44,616 nt of DNA. Origin: Geobacteraceae bacterium. Its GTDB lineage: Bacteria > Desulfobacterota > Desulfuromonadia > Geobacterales > Pseudopelobacteraceae. The stretch lies in contig JANXYR010000004.1 of assembly GCA_025355965.1 (NCBI GenBank), positions 1 to 44,616 of the forward strand. The letters are read 5' to 3'. Positions 10,073 to 18,685 of the stretch are shown in pieces (the first letter of the stretch is position 1; every line of letters starts with the position of its first letter). The notes beneath the pieces are model-generated. The model was not told the DNA's origin and did not search any database. It was given only the letters and a program-made list of their open reading frames with translations. A program made the translations under genes and the position numbers.

Positions 10073-10633
10073 ATGGAAACACTGGAAGCGATTAAAACGA
10101 GAAGAAGTGTGCGCAAATTTTCCGATCAACCGGTAGAGCCGGAAAAGCTTCAGGCAGTGCTGGAGGCGGTACAGCAGGCCCCTTCGTGGTCAAACAAGCA
10201 GTGCTGGCAACTGGTGGTCGTTCAGGATCAGGAGATCCGAAATAAAATAAGCGAGCTTTCATTCGTGGAGTCGTTCTTTGCCACATATGGGTACAAGAGT
10301 AATCCGGCCCAGAAAGCGCTGGCCCAGGCACCGATCGTGATTGTAGCTTGTGCAGATCCGCACCAGTCGGGGGATCTTCGCGGGGAGCAGTATTACATGA
10401 CAGATATGGGGATCGCCACGCAAAACCTGATGCTGGCGGCTCACGATCAGGGACTCGGCAGTGTCTTTGTCGGCGTGTTCGATGAAGAGCAGCTCAAAAA
10501 GCTGCTGGCAATACCTCCAGGCATACGGATTGTCGGGCTATTTCCGCTCGGCTATCCTGCTGGTGACGTCAAGGGTGGTCCGTCACGCAAGCCGCTAAGT
10601 GAATTTGTCCATTACGGAAAGTGGCAGTTGTAG
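10073..10633 (+). CDS. Nitroreductase family protein
   Basis: A 186-residue flavoprotein of the nitroreductase superfamily. The N-terminal [19 protein letters not shown] is the FMN-phosphate binding region, [17 protein letters not shown] is the typical second motif, and [24 protein letters not shown] is the core FMN-binding helix. Such enzymes reduce nitroaromatics, quinones or enoates using NAD(P)H. An AAGGAGG ribosome site precedes the ATG. It sits between the MFS exporter and a VOC protein on the same strand. The physiological substrate is unknown. Confidence 0.93.
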   Translation: METLEAIKTRRSVRKFSDQPVEPEKLQAVLEAVQQAPSWSNKQCWQLVVVQDQEIRNKISELSFVESFFATYGYKSNPAQKALAQAPIVIVACADPHQSGDLRGEQYYMTDMGIATQNLMLAAHDQGLGSVFVGVFDEEQLKKLLAIPPGIRIVGLFPLGYPAGDVKGGPSRKPLSEFVHYGKWQL

Positions 10634-10685
10634 GAGCTGAAATAAACAAGATGCTCCACCTTTCAACTACAAAGGAGAAAAGAAA

Positions 10686-11126
10686 ATGAGCGTAAAACCG
10701 ATTCCAGCAGGATACCACACTGTAACCCCCTTTCTGACAGTTCATGGCGCCGTAGAGTTGATTGAATTTATGAAGATGGCGTTTGATGCCAGGGAAAAAG
10801 AGCGGATCATGATGCCAGACGGTTCCCTTGCGCATTCCGAGGTCTGGATAGGCGATTCCATTATTATGCTGGGTGAGCCGATGGGGGGAGACTGCGTGCC
10901 GATGCCGGGTGCATTCTATCTGTATGTAGATGACATGGATGTCGTCTACAAACGTGCCCTGGAGGCGGGAGCAACTTCGACGATGGCGCCGGCCGACCAG
11001 TTCTGGGGTGATCGTCTGGCCGCGGTAAAAGACCGGTTCGGCAATGTATGGAACCTGGCAACGCATGTTGAGGATGTGTCAACTGATGAGATGAAGCGGC
11101 GGATGGCGGCGCGCTTCGCAAAATAA
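10686..11126 (+). CDS. VOC / glyoxalase-fold protein, PhnB-like
   Basis: 146 residues with the PhnB-like start PAGYHTVTPFLTVHGAVELIEF, followed by MPDGSLAHSEVWIGDSIIML and the closing DRFGNVWNLATHVEDV. These are the two beta-alpha-beta-beta-beta units of the vicinal oxygen chelate fold. Such proteins may bind metal and act in detoxification, but this subgroup is biochemically poorly defined. AAAGGAG precedes the ATG. It follows the nitroreductase by 52 bases and is likely in the same transcript. Confidence 0.88.
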   Translation: MSVKPIPAGYHTVTPFLTVHGAVELIEFMKMAFDAREKERIMMPDGSLAHSEVWIGDSIIMLGEPMGGDCVPMPGAFYLYVDDMDVVYKRALEAGATSTMAPADQFWGDRLAAVKDRFGNVWNLATHVEDVSTDEMKRRMAARFAK

Positions 11127-11218
11127 GCGGCGTTGGGGAGCTTGGTGCTTACGGTTTAGCGCGGGAGTGCCATAAGCGCGCTATGTGTTGAAATTTTAAA
11201 CGGAGTCTGATCAAAGCC

Positions 11219-11314
11219 ATGAAGACCTACGTAATCTTGCTGCGAGGTGTGACACCTAAAGAAACTTAAACACCATGTCACGTCTTGTCGAGTTGTGCAC
11301 ACAAAAGGGCTAAT
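11219..11314 (+). pseudogene. Internally deleted DUF1697 gene remnant
   Basis: From 11219 the frame reads MKTYVILLRGVTPKET and stops at 11269. The first eleven residues match the conserved start of DUF1697 proteins (MKTYxALLRGI). Immediately after, in another frame, LNTMSRLVELCTQKG ends in a stop at about 11312-11314, which resembles the end of DUF1697 proteins. A gene of about 170-180 codons appears reduced to its two ends by an internal deletion. Recognition is by eye from short stretches, so it is tentative. Confidence 0.5.
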
Positions 11315-11316
11315 CC

Positions 11317-12144
11317 ATGAAAAACGCACAACGCACAACCATCATCAAAGAGACCTTCAATACCGTCTCCGAAGCCTACGACAGCAAGGCGCTTCGCTTC
11401 TTCCCTGCAAGCGCTACACATCTTGCATCCATCCTGAACCTGCACGGCAATGAACGGGTCATTGATATTGCGACCGGCACGGGCAATGCCGCCTTGGCGC
11501 TGTCCGGGTATCTTCCGCACGGCTCTGTGAAAGGGATAGATTTTTCCTCGGGCATGCTGGAACAGGCGCGCAAAAAAGCCGAAACACAGAATGTTTGCAA
11601 CGTCGAATTTCTCGAAATGGACATGCAGGATATCAATCTCTCGGAAGCAGGTTTTGACGTGGCAACCTGCGCGTTCGGAATCTTTTTCGTAGAGGACATG
11701 GACAGCCAGCTTGCCCAGATCGCGGCACTGGTGAGGGAGGGCGGGACCATTGCCATCTGCAATTTCCAGGAAAGCTACTTCAACCCGCTCAGAGATCTTA
11801 TGATACAAAGGCTGATCGATTACGGAGTCCAACTGCCGCCCCAAACGTGGAGACGAATTGCGACAGAGGCGGGATGCCGGGAGCTTTTTGAGAAGGCGGG
11901 CATTCGGGATATCAGGGTTGAGCAAAAGAATATGGGCTATTATCTTGCCGATGCAAGCGAGTGGTGGGATCTGATCTGGAACGCCGGGTTTCGCGGTATG
12001 TTGAAACAACTTCAGCCGGATGTTCTGGAGCGTTTCCGACAGGAGCATATGCGGGAAGTAGCCGGACTGGCAACCAAAGATGGCATATGGCTTGATATAG
12101 GTGTGCTTTACACGATCGGAACGACCAGTCCCCGGATATCCTGA
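11317..12144 (+). CDS. Class I SAM-dependent methyltransferase
   Basis: 275 residues with a Rossmann-fold methyltransferase domain at about 15-190. Motif I is VIDIATGTGNAAL, motif II contains VKGIDFSSGML, and DVATCAFGIFFVEDM is the post-II strand, all typical of UbiE/MenG-like enzymes. The C-terminal 80 residues are helical and probably form a substrate lid. It is not adjacent to quinone genes, so a small-molecule substrate is as likely as a quinone. It starts right after the DUF1697 remnant, with AAAAGGG about 7 bases upstream of the ATG. Confidence 0.88.
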   Translation: MKNAQRTTIIKETFNTVSEAYDSKALRFFPASATHLASILNLHGNERVIDIATGTGNAALALSGYLPHGSVKGIDFSSGMLEQARKKAETQNVCNVEFLEMDMQDINLSEAGFDVATCAFGIFFVEDMDSQLAQIAALVREGGTIAICNFQESYFNPLRDLMIQRLIDYGVQLPPQTWRRIATEAGCRELFEKAGIRDIRVEQKNMGYYLADASEWWDLIWNAGFRGMLKQLQPDVLERFRQEHMREVAGLATKDGIWLDIGVLYTIGTTSPRIS

Positions 12145-12286
12145 TTAACCCGCAGTTACGTCAACCACTGGACGAGGCATTTGACTGGCTGCAAAACGCC
12201 TGCCGGAAGTTTTCACCGAGGGGCGGCTGTTCTTAATGTGGGATATTTGGAATATGGAGCACCAAAAGTAGATTGAGGGTGGGGAG

Positions 12287-13174
12287 ATGTTGGTTATGGA
12301 TACCGTCATACAGGTAGAAAGAATCATCCACGACTTCTGGGCATCCGCCCCAAGTAACAGCCTGCATCTCGAAAGCGGAGAGAAGGCTTGGGCAAAGCCG
12401 CATGTTGCGATAGCGCAGGGAGATGACCCCCTGTTTCTTCGCAACAAAGAGATGATAGGCCCCTTCCTCTGGACGCCTGAAGAGGCCTATACCCTTGCAT
12501 TTCCCGATACCCCGGCACCTGCCAGGGAGTTACGGGTCATCAGCTATGTATTGCCGCAGACTCCGGAAACACGTGCTGACCAACGCATGGAGGAGACCAT
12601 TCCGGCTGAACGCTGGGCACGTTCGCGTTTCCATGGCGAAGAGTTTAACTGTGACCTGCGTCTCCACTTGGCAGAGGCCCTTACGCTGGCAGGGCATCCA
12701 TCGGTGGCGCCAGAGCGTTTACCCGGTTTCGGTTATCAGCATTCGGATCGCTTCGGTTTGGCCTCCAACTGGTCGGAACGACATGTCGCATTCGTTGCCG
12801 GGCACGGCACCTTCAGCCTCTCCGATGCTATGATCACTCGCTGGGGGAAGGCTGTTCGTTTTGGCTCGGTGGTATCTCGTATCAACCTGCCGGTTACAAC
12901 GCGAGTCTACGGTGACGACCATCACGCATGGTGCCTCTGGTATGCCAAGGGGACCTGCGGCGCTTGCGCAAAACGCTGTCCGGCCAACGCCATCACTACA
13001 ATCGAGGGGCACGACAAGCAGGCCTGTTTCGACTATCTCCGGGAAACAACTGCTCCCTACGCCACCAGAACCTACGGCACCGGAGGCACACCCTGCGGTC
13101 TATGCCAGGTCAAAATCCCTTGTGAGGCCAAGGTGCCACCGGCGTTGTTCAAAGAAGAATCACACCTCGCTTAG
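12287..13174 (+). CDS. 4Fe-4S protein of the QueG / reductive dehalogenase-like group
   Basis: 295 residues. The central part reads NWSERHVAFVAGHGTFSLSDAM with GKAVRFGSVV, the pattern seen in epoxyqueuosine reductase QueG and in the cofactor region of reductive dehalogenases. The C-terminus has cysteine clusters CGACAKRCPANAI and, about 45 residues later, CGLCQVKIPCE, ligating one or two 4Fe-4S centres. There is no Tat signal. It is too divergent and too solitary to call QueG with confidence. An in-frame ATG at 12296 is an alternative start; GAGGGTGGGGAG serves either. Confidence 0.78.
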   Translation: MLVMDTVIQVERIIHDFWASAPSNSLHLESGEKAWAKPHVAIAQGDDPLFLRNKEMIGPFLWTPEEAYTLAFPDTPAPARELRVISYVLPQTPETRADQRMEETIPAERWARSRFHGEEFNCDLRLHLAEALTLAGHPSVAPERLPGFGYQHSDRFGLASNWSERHVAFVAGHGTFSLSDAMITRWGKAVRFGSVVSRINLPVTTRVYGDDHHAWCLWYAKGTCGACAKRCPANAITTIEGHDKQACFDYLRETTAPYATRTYGTGGTPCGLCQVKIPCEAKVPPALFKEESHLA

Positions 13175-13205
13175 CCCCAATCTATCTGCACCGACAGGAG
13201 CAATT

Positions 13206-13496
13206 ATGTTCATCGTATCCGTAACCTATCAAACGCCGCTGGAGACAGTGGATAGCCATCTTCCCGCCCATATCGCCTATCTGGACGACTACTTTGCCAA
13301 AGGGATTTTCATCGCCGCCGGTCGCAAGGTGCCGCGCAACGGCGGATATATTTTTGCTCGCGGGGTAAGCAGGGAAGAGTTGGAAGCTATCCTGAAGAAT
13401 GACCCGTTCAAGTTAAATGGTGTCGCCACCTACGAGGTTACCGAGTTCGCCCCGAACCGGACCGCTCCGGAGTTTGCCCAGCTACTGAATCTATAG
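13206..13496 (+). CDS. YciI-like protein
   Basis: 96 residues of the YciI-related alpha/beta fold: MFIVSVTYQTPLETVD, then HLPAHIAYLDDYFAKGIFIAAG with the conserved His, then RELEAILKNDPF-like text ending in EVTEFAP. These small dimeric proteins are thought to bind or process small molecules; the conserved His and Asp are present. The frame is open from 12861, but CAGGAGCAATT before the ATG at 13206 gives the start. It lies 31 bases after the Fe-S protein and 11 bases before the flavin protein, probably one operon. Confidence 0.88.
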   Translation: MFIVSVTYQTPLETVDSHLPAHIAYLDDYFAKGIFIAAGRKVPRNGGYIFARGVSREELEAILKNDPFKLNGVATYEVTEFAPNRTAPEFAQLLNL

Positions 13497-13507
13497 GAGA
13501 TTGAAAC

Positions 13508-13972
13508 ATGCACCATAAATTGCGCCGCCAGGAACGGGGCATTACTGAATCAGAAGCGAGAGAACTGCTGGAACGCGGTGAATACGGCATTCTCTCCACC
13601 TGCGATACCGCCGGCCAACCGTACGGTATTCCACTCAGCTACTGCGTGATCGACAACGCCATCTATTTTCACTGTGCCGTGGAAGGACACAAGTTGAAGA
13701 ATCTCGCTGCTAACAGCAGGGTGTCGTTTTGTGTGGTAGGCACAACTGAAGTACTGCCGGATAAGTTCGCTACCCGCTATGAGAGCGTGGTCGTCTCAGG
13801 CAAAGCAACAGAGGTTTTTGATAGGGAAAAACAACTCGGATTGGAAGGGTTGCTGCCGAAATACTCCGCTGGATTTGTAGCGGAAGGATTGGACTATATC
13901 AATGCAGCCAGTGAAGAGACCAGGGTGTTCAAAATCAGCATCGACACTATCTGCGGCAAGGCGCGGCGATAA
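13508..13972 (+). CDS. Pyridoxamine 5'-phosphate oxidase-like flavin protein, NimA type
   Basis: 154 residues with the split-barrel flavin-binding fold. The start HKLRRQERGITESEARELLERGEYGILSTCD and the following PYGIPLSYCVIDNAIYFHCAVEGHKLKNL are characteristic of NimA-like proteins, which bind FMN and in some cases reduce nitroimidazoles. The cofactor-contact His in EGHKLKNL is present. TAGGAGATTGAAAC precedes the ATG. With the nearby nitroreductases it supports a nitro- or quinone-reduction theme. The substrate is not known. Confidence 0.88.
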   Translation: MHHKLRRQERGITESEARELLERGEYGILSTCDTAGQPYGIPLSYCVIDNAIYFHCAVEGHKLKNLAANSRVSFCVVGTTEVLPDKFATRYESVVVSGKATEVFDREKQLGLEGLLPKYSAGFVAEGLDYINAASEETRVFKISIDTICGKARR

Positions 13973-14011
13973 CAGGCTACTTGTGGTAACCGGCTGCACT
14001 GCTGATATGGC

Positions 14012-14737
14012 TTACGCTTTGACTGCAACACTGTTTGTGTTGTCAGACGTAGCCAAATAGACCCGAAGATGCGGAGCATGCCTCGCAAGCTGTTCGCCGC
14101 CACGTCCAGCCAGCTGTTTCCGTTTCAACGCTTCCAGCACCGCTTTGTAAAGGTTTTTAAGCTCTTCAACCGCTTCTTTGAATTGACGGTCCTGGCTGTT
14201 ATCGACAGCATTTTTCACACCGGGCCGCTCCAACGTATTATCAGACGCGGCCTGTTCTTTCTGCTGCGTCCCGTCATCCACCTCTGCTGTCTCGCTTGAC
14301 GGCACGGCATCAACTTTAGACGCGGTTTCACTCACTGATTCAGGTGTTGCAGCATCAGCCTCCGCTGTCGGCACGGCAGCACCAGCGCCACCACCAGCAC
14401 CGCTTCCGCCACTGAGGGAGGCTATCTGAGCTGATATCTGCTTCATCTCGCTCTTTAGGGATTTTGCCGCAGAGGGGCTGAAAAACGGTATCATCTGGCG
14501 TAACATCTTCAAACGCTCTTTCAGCATTGCGGCCTTTTCCATGCGGCGTTGCCGTTCAGACGCCTGTCTGTCGGGCAACTGACTAACTACCGCACGAGTA
14601 TCTGCCAGAGTCTTCATCTGCTGTTTATATCTATCGTCGGAAATCGTCGACGCAGTTGCCGGCAGCTGCGATAGCAGATTGCGCTCAGAGCGTGTCAGTG
14701 GCACATTATACTCTTTAGTAATAGCAGACAGTTCCAT
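14012..14737 (-). CDS. Unrecognised coiled-coil / low-complexity protein
   Basis: 241 residues, no family recognised. Residues 1-100 are helical and charged (SERNLLSQLP, then RQRRMEKAAMLKERLKMLRQ). Residues about 110-150 are rich in Gly and Ala (SGGSGAGGGAGAAVPTAEAD). A Glu/Asp/Gln-rich linker follows, then a basic helix. No signal or membrane segment is seen. The start ATG at 14737 is set by GAGGAGGG immediately upstream. It is reverse strand, convergent with the flavin protein, and 87 bases downstream of a ferredoxin-nitroreductase on the same strand. Confidence 0.7.
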   Translation of the reverse strand: MELSAITKEYNVPLTRSERNLLSQLPATASTISDDRYKQQMKTLADTRAVVSQLPDRQASERQRRMEKAAMLKERLKMLRQMIPFFSPSAAKSLKSEMKQISAQIASLSGGSGAGGGAGAAVPTAEADAATPESVSETASKVDAVPSSETAEVDDGTQQKEQAASDNTLERPGVKNAVDNSQDRQFKEAVEELKNLYKAVLEALKRKQLAGRGGEQLARHAPHLRVYLATSDNTNSVAVKA

Positions 14738-14824
14738 AGTAGCCCTCCTCAACCGGCAACACTTTCCCTATCGGCGTTTTTCGTCAGGATATGAAAACAA
14801 ACCTGCAGTTACATGACTCCGACC

Positions 14825-15652
14825 TCATTCCCGCCAGCTGATTACCGTTTCATTCCTCAGTGGCAGCCTGTGGTAGTCGTATTTTGGATAGCCGATCATC
14901 ATCGCCCCGAAACAGGCGTTCCCATCCGGCAGGGCAAGAGCCTGCTGCAGCGGTGGCCACTGTGCAGACGCCATCATGAAGAATCCGGCCCAGCAGGTGC
15001 CGAGGCCAACCGTCGGTGCGGCCAGATCCAGGAATGTGAGCGCAATGCTGCTGTCCACCTGGCCCATGGCATACCCCTTGGGAGCGTGGGTGACAATTAG
15101 AGCCGGTGCGCCGCGCAAGACAGGATCTATGCCAGCCTCCCATGCCTCCACAGAGCGCTCAAGCTTGTAGGCCTTCGCCAGCGGGTGCCCTTCTTTAATC
15201 AGATGACGGAGCATATCGACGACCATACCGGCCAGGGTATGAAGCTGCTCCTTTGAGTTAATGACCAGCCACTGCACTTGCTGGCTGTTGCTGCCGGTCG
15301 GGGCATAATGGGCCATGTCAATCAACTTGACGAGTTTCTCGCGTTCGACAGCTTTATCAAGATAGGTGCGAATCGACCGGCGCGACCTAAAAAAGTGCTC
15401 CGCCTGTTCACTGCCGAGCGCCAGATCAGCTTTCACCGGGGGACAATTCTCCGCTGCCATATTATCCAGAGACAGTGCACCGTGCGGACAGATGGCAACA
15501 CAATGGCCGCATCTGATGCAGAGATCCTCAAGCCCCACTACCAATTTCGGCACCGTCGTGCCGTCCTTCAGTTCGATGATACCCATCGGGCATACCGCCG
15601 CGCAGATGCCGTCATGTTTGCATATTTCCTGATCCACGTTGATTTGAGTCAT
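14825..15652 (-). CDS. Nitroreductase with N-terminal 2x[4Fe-4S] ferredoxin domain
   Basis: 275 residues. Residues 1-60 form a bacterial ferredoxin with two cluster motifs, CKHDGICAAVCP and CIRCGHCVAICP, and the rest is a nitroreductase flavin domain (RRSIRTYLDK, then HYAPTGSNSQQVQWLVIN). This fusion is common in anaerobes and lets ferredoxin electrons reach the flavin directly. GGAGG lies just before the ATG at 15652; a longer frame to 15688 would run through a palindrome and is unlikely. A 17-base palindrome lies 22 bases upstream and probably controls it together with the divergent MFS gene. Confidence 0.92.
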   Translation of the reverse strand: MTQINVDQEICKHDGICAAVCPMGIIELKDGTTVPKLVVGLEDLCIRCGHCVAICPHGALSLDNMAAENCPPVKADLALGSEQAEHFFRSRRSIRTYLDKAVEREKLVKLIDMAHYAPTGSNSQQVQWLVINSKEQLHTLAGMVVDMLRHLIKEGHPLAKAYKLERSVEAWEAGIDPVLRGAPALIVTHAPKGYAMGQVDSSIALTFLDLAAPTVGLGTCWAGFFMMASAQWPPLQQALALPDGNACFGAMMIGYPKYDYHRLPLRNETVISWRE

Positions 15653-15673
15653 GTTATACCTCCTGCTTATTTG

Positions 15674-15690
15674 ACGTGCAAATTGCACGT
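15674..15690. promoter_or_regulatory. Candidate operator palindrome between divergent genes
   Basis: The sequence ACGTGCAA-A-TTGCACGT has perfect 8-base arms around one central base. It lies in the 216-base gap between the ferredoxin-nitroreductase (reverse) and the MFS gene (forward), 22 bases upstream of the nitroreductase start. The size and symmetry fit a dimeric repressor site. No MarR or TetR gene is adjacent, so the regulator is unknown. Confidence 0.55.
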
Positions 15691-15868
15691 TGCTGCAAAT
15701 AAAACATTATACAGCACTAAGCGCCGTTTTCAACTACTCACACATATGCACTGCCTGCCAAGCGGCGACACAAAGCGGCCAAACGGGGACTCTTTTAATT
15801 ACTTGACGGTGCAGTTTACACGGGTGTATCAGAGTGACAATTTTATGCCACATTTGAGAGGAAACATC

Positions 15869-17123
15869 ATGTCTGACGCGGTTACGGAAACAGCTGCTCC
15901 AAAGGGCGCTATAATGACCATTTTCAGCCTGCCGGTTATCGTGGCGGCGCTCGGCTATTTTGTCGATATTTATGATCTGGTTCTCTTCAGCATCGTGCGT
16001 GTCCCGAGTCTGAAAGGTATTGGTGTTACCGGGCAGGATCTGATCGGCAAAGGGGTTCTGCTGCTAAACATGCAGATGATCGGCATGTTGCTGGGGGGGA
16101 TCCTGTGGGGAATCCTGGGGGACCGCAAGGGGCGGCTGAAGATAATGTTCGGCTCGATCTTCATCTATTCAGCGGCCAACTTGGCCAACGCTATGGTGAC
16201 CTCCATTGAAGCGTACGCCGTCCTGCGCTTCATCGCCGGTGTCGGTCTGGCAGGCGAATTGGGAGCCGGGATTACGCTGGTCAGCGAGGTGCTGCACAAA
16301 AGCCTGCGCGGCTACGGTACGATGATTGTTGCCTCGGTCGGCGTTTCCGGGGCGATTCTGGCCAACTTCATTGCCAAGAGTTATGACTGGCGCACCTCCT
16401 TTGTTATCGGCGGAATTCTCGGGCTGGCGCTTCTATTGCTGCGGCTGGGGGTCGCGGAATCAGGCATGTTCAAGGGGATGGAGAACCGCGGGGTCCGACG
16501 CGGCAACTTCCTGTCGCTCTTTACCAGCAGGGATCGCTTCGGGCGGTTTTTGCACTCCATCATGATCGGCCTCCCTTCCTGGTTTGTCGTGGGCGTCCTG
16601 ATCACTTTTTCCCCCGAGTTTGCCAAGGTGCTGAACGTGCAGGGCACCGTCAGCGCCGGAAATGCCGTCATGTTCTGTTATCTGGGGCTGGTATTCGGCG
16701 ATTTTGCCAGCGGTATGATGAGCCAGTTGCTGCAGAGCCGACGCAAGGTGGTACTGATCTTTCAGGCGATCACCATTGCCGCCATCGCGGTATTTTCTCT
16801 GCACCGGGGTCAGCAGCGCCGTCTTTTACGGCTTCTGCGGCTTTCTAGGATTCGGCATCGGCTACTGGGCCATTTTCGTCACAGTCGCAGCAGAACAGTT
16901 TGGCACCAACCTGCGTGCCACCGTGGCCACCACCGTCCCCAATTTTGTGCGCGGCATGACAGTCCCTATCACCCTGCTGTTCCAGCTTCTGCGTGCGCCG
17001 CTCGGCATCACGGGGAGCGCCCTCTGCGTCGGGTCACTCTGCATGGCGGTGGCGCTTTTCTCCCTCTGGCGCATACAGGAAACCTTCCACAAGGATCTGG
17101 ACTATTTTGAGGAATATCTCTGA
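15869..17123 (+). pseudogene. MFS transporter interrupted by a frameshift
   Basis: From the ATG at 15869 (GAGAGGA upstream) the protein runs MSDAVTETAAPKGAIM and continues through about ten membrane segments, with motif A GDRKGRLKIM after segment two, to about 16795. It then loses homology-like character (HRGQQRRLLRLL). The +1 frame takes over from about 16791 with TGVSSAVFYGFCGFLGFG and ends naturally at 17123 with LDYFEEYL. The two pieces make one protein of about 418 residues, typical of metabolite:proton symporters. The slip lies within 16791-16803, near TATTTTCTCTG. It may be a true mutation, a sequencing error, or less likely recoding. Confidence 0.85.
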
Positions 17124-17141
17124 GCGAAATCAGCTTGATAA

Positions 17142-17198
17142 CAGACCTTCCGGTCTGGATAATTTTAAAGGCGGCCAAATGGTCGCCTTTTTGTTTTT
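17142..17198 (+). terminator. Double-hairpin intrinsic terminator after the MFS gene
   Basis: The first hairpin, CAGACC-TTCC-GGTCTG, is at 17142-17157. The second, AAAGGCGGCC-AAAT-GGTCGCCTTT, is at 17167-17190 with one G.T pair and is followed by TTGTTTTT. It ends the forward transcript of the broken MFS gene. Confidence 0.85.
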
Positions 17199-17342
17199 CT
17201 TAAGCACCTCGCACAGATCAACGCTGCGTGCAACTTGGCAGGATCTGCATGTACGTTGTCATTGTGCCAAAGCCGGCTTCGTGCAAATATACTCTCAGAT
17301 CGTCAATGGTTACAAAATACATAGCCAAACGGAGATAACGTG

Positions 17343-18311
17343 ATGAAATCCATTGCCATCGTTGCCTATGAAGGGGTTGAAATCTTTGATACAGCGGGGG
17401 TTATCGAGGTTTTTGAGCTGGTAAACAGGGGCCTTCGAGAGCAAGGAAACAGTGGACCTGCCTACGACATCAAGCTGCTCGCAGCGGAAGCGGGCCCATT
17501 TGCCACCTCTTCCGGGGTGAAGTTAGTCGCCGATGCCGGCTGGTACGATGTTGACTGGGATATCGATACACTCGTCGTGATCGGAAGCACGGATGAATAT
17601 CTGAATCCTGCGCTTGTAGACACAAAGCTCATCGAATGGCTGAAAATGAGTGCCCGCAAGGTACGACGTCTTGTCTCGGTCTGTACCGGTGTGTTTTTGC
17701 TGGCTGAAGCCGGGCTCCTTGAGGGGCGGCGGGTGACGACGCACTGGATGGATGTGGAGCGCTTGCGCAGGGAATATCCGGGTATAACGGTTGAACCGGA
17801 TGCCATATATGTACGGGATGGGTCGGTAGCGACCTCGGCAGGGATCAGCACCGGCATAGACCTGGCTCTGGCGCTTGTGGAGGAGGATTGTGGCCGAAAG
17901 GTGGCTCTGGCGATTGCCCGCCGGATGGTGCTGTATCTGAAGAGGCCGGGGGGGCAAGCGCAGTTCAGCACCCAGCTGCGGGCACAAATGGCTGTTGAAG
18001 GGCCGCTTGCTCAATTGTTGGTCTGGCTGGAGGAAAATGCCCATCTCAAGCTTTCGGTTGACGATCTGGCGGAAAGGGCCGCCATGAGCCCGCGCAATTT
18101 TGCGCGGATATTCATGAAGGAAACCGGAATGACGCCGCTGAAATATATCGATCAGATCCGTCTGGAGCGTGCGATCCGCCTTCTGGAAGATACAGTTTAT
18201 CCGATGGAGATGGTGGCTTCAGAAAGCGGCTTCGCATCAGCCGAACAGTTGCGGCGTGTATTTCGTCAGCGTATGGGGATCACCCCGATAGAGTACCGCG
18301 AACGGTTCTGA
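17343..18311 (+). CDS. GlxA-family transcriptional regulator (second copy)
   Basis: 322 residues, with a DJ-1/PfpI-like domain (about 1-190) containing VSVCTGVFLLAEAGLLEGRR, and an AraC-type double helix-turn-helix at the C-terminus (DDLAERAAMSPRNFARIF and MVASESGFASAEQLRRVF). It has the same architecture as the reverse-strand gene at 6503-7456, so the two bracket the detoxification cluster. GGAGATAAC precedes the GTG ATG pair; the ATG at 17343 is the better start. It is followed by the DUF2917 gene on the same strand and may control that gene or the upstream genes. Confidence 0.92.
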   Translation: MKSIAIVAYEGVEIFDTAGVIEVFELVNRGLREQGNSGPAYDIKLLAAEAGPFATSSGVKLVADAGWYDVDWDIDTLVVIGSTDEYLNPALVDTKLIEWLKMSARKVRRLVSVCTGVFLLAEAGLLEGRRVTTHWMDVERLRREYPGITVEPDAIYVRDGSVATSAGISTGIDLALALVEEDCGRKVALAIARRMVLYLKRPGGQAQFSTQLRAQMAVEGPLAQLLVWLEENAHLKLSVDDLAERAAMSPRNFARIFMKETGMTPLKYIDQIRLERAIRLLEDTVYPMEMVASESGFASAEQLRRVFRQRMGITPIEYRERF

Positions 18312-18352
18312 TGGCATCTGGTTGAAACCAGCCAGGAGAGAGGAAGAAAGCA

Positions 18353-18628
18353 ATGGAATATATCCTGAAAAAGGGAGAAGTAATGTCGCTGGCAGCTGCC
18401 GTATTCCCCGCCATCCGGGTGAAGGAGGGGGTGGTATGGCTGACCCGTACGGGTGACCCCCGTGATTACTTCCTGCAACGTGGCGACAGCTTTGCCAAAA
18501 ACGGTGAGGGACTCGTAGTGTTGGAGTCACTGTCCGATTGCGCCTTCGACATCCAATGTCCCGAAACTGCGCCGTCGCAGTTGACAATCCGGTTGACTCT
18601 TACGGGGCCACAAAAAATTGGCATTTGA
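18353..18628 (+). CDS. DUF2917 family protein
   Basis: A 91-residue cupin-like small protein. The segment AIRVKEGVVWLTRTGDPRDYFLQRGDSF followed by GLVVLESLSDCAFDI matches the DUF2917 pattern, a single beta-roll. The function is unknown. It lies 41 bases downstream of the GlxA-type regulator, and DUF2917 genes are often found beside transcription regulators. AGGAGAGAGGAAG precedes the ATG. Confidence 0.8.
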   Translation: MEYILKKGEVMSLAAAVFPAIRVKEGVVWLTRTGDPRDYFLQRGDSFAKNGEGLVVLESLSDCAFDIQCPETAPSQLTIRLTLTGPQKIGI

Positions 18629-18685
18629 CAGCCTGCATGTTCCAACAAATACATCACCCTTTCCACGTCCTATTGCCAAAGCCAG

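Noticed and set aside
12145..12286. Short open stretch reading QLRQPLDEAFDWLQNACRKF
   Set aside because: It faintly recalls reverse-transcriptase-type proteins but is too short and soon broken; not supportable as a gene.
15278..15868. Long forward frame ahead of the MFS gene
   Set aside because: It overlaps the reverse-strand ferredoxin-nitroreductase gene; the MFS start at 15869 has its own ribosome site.
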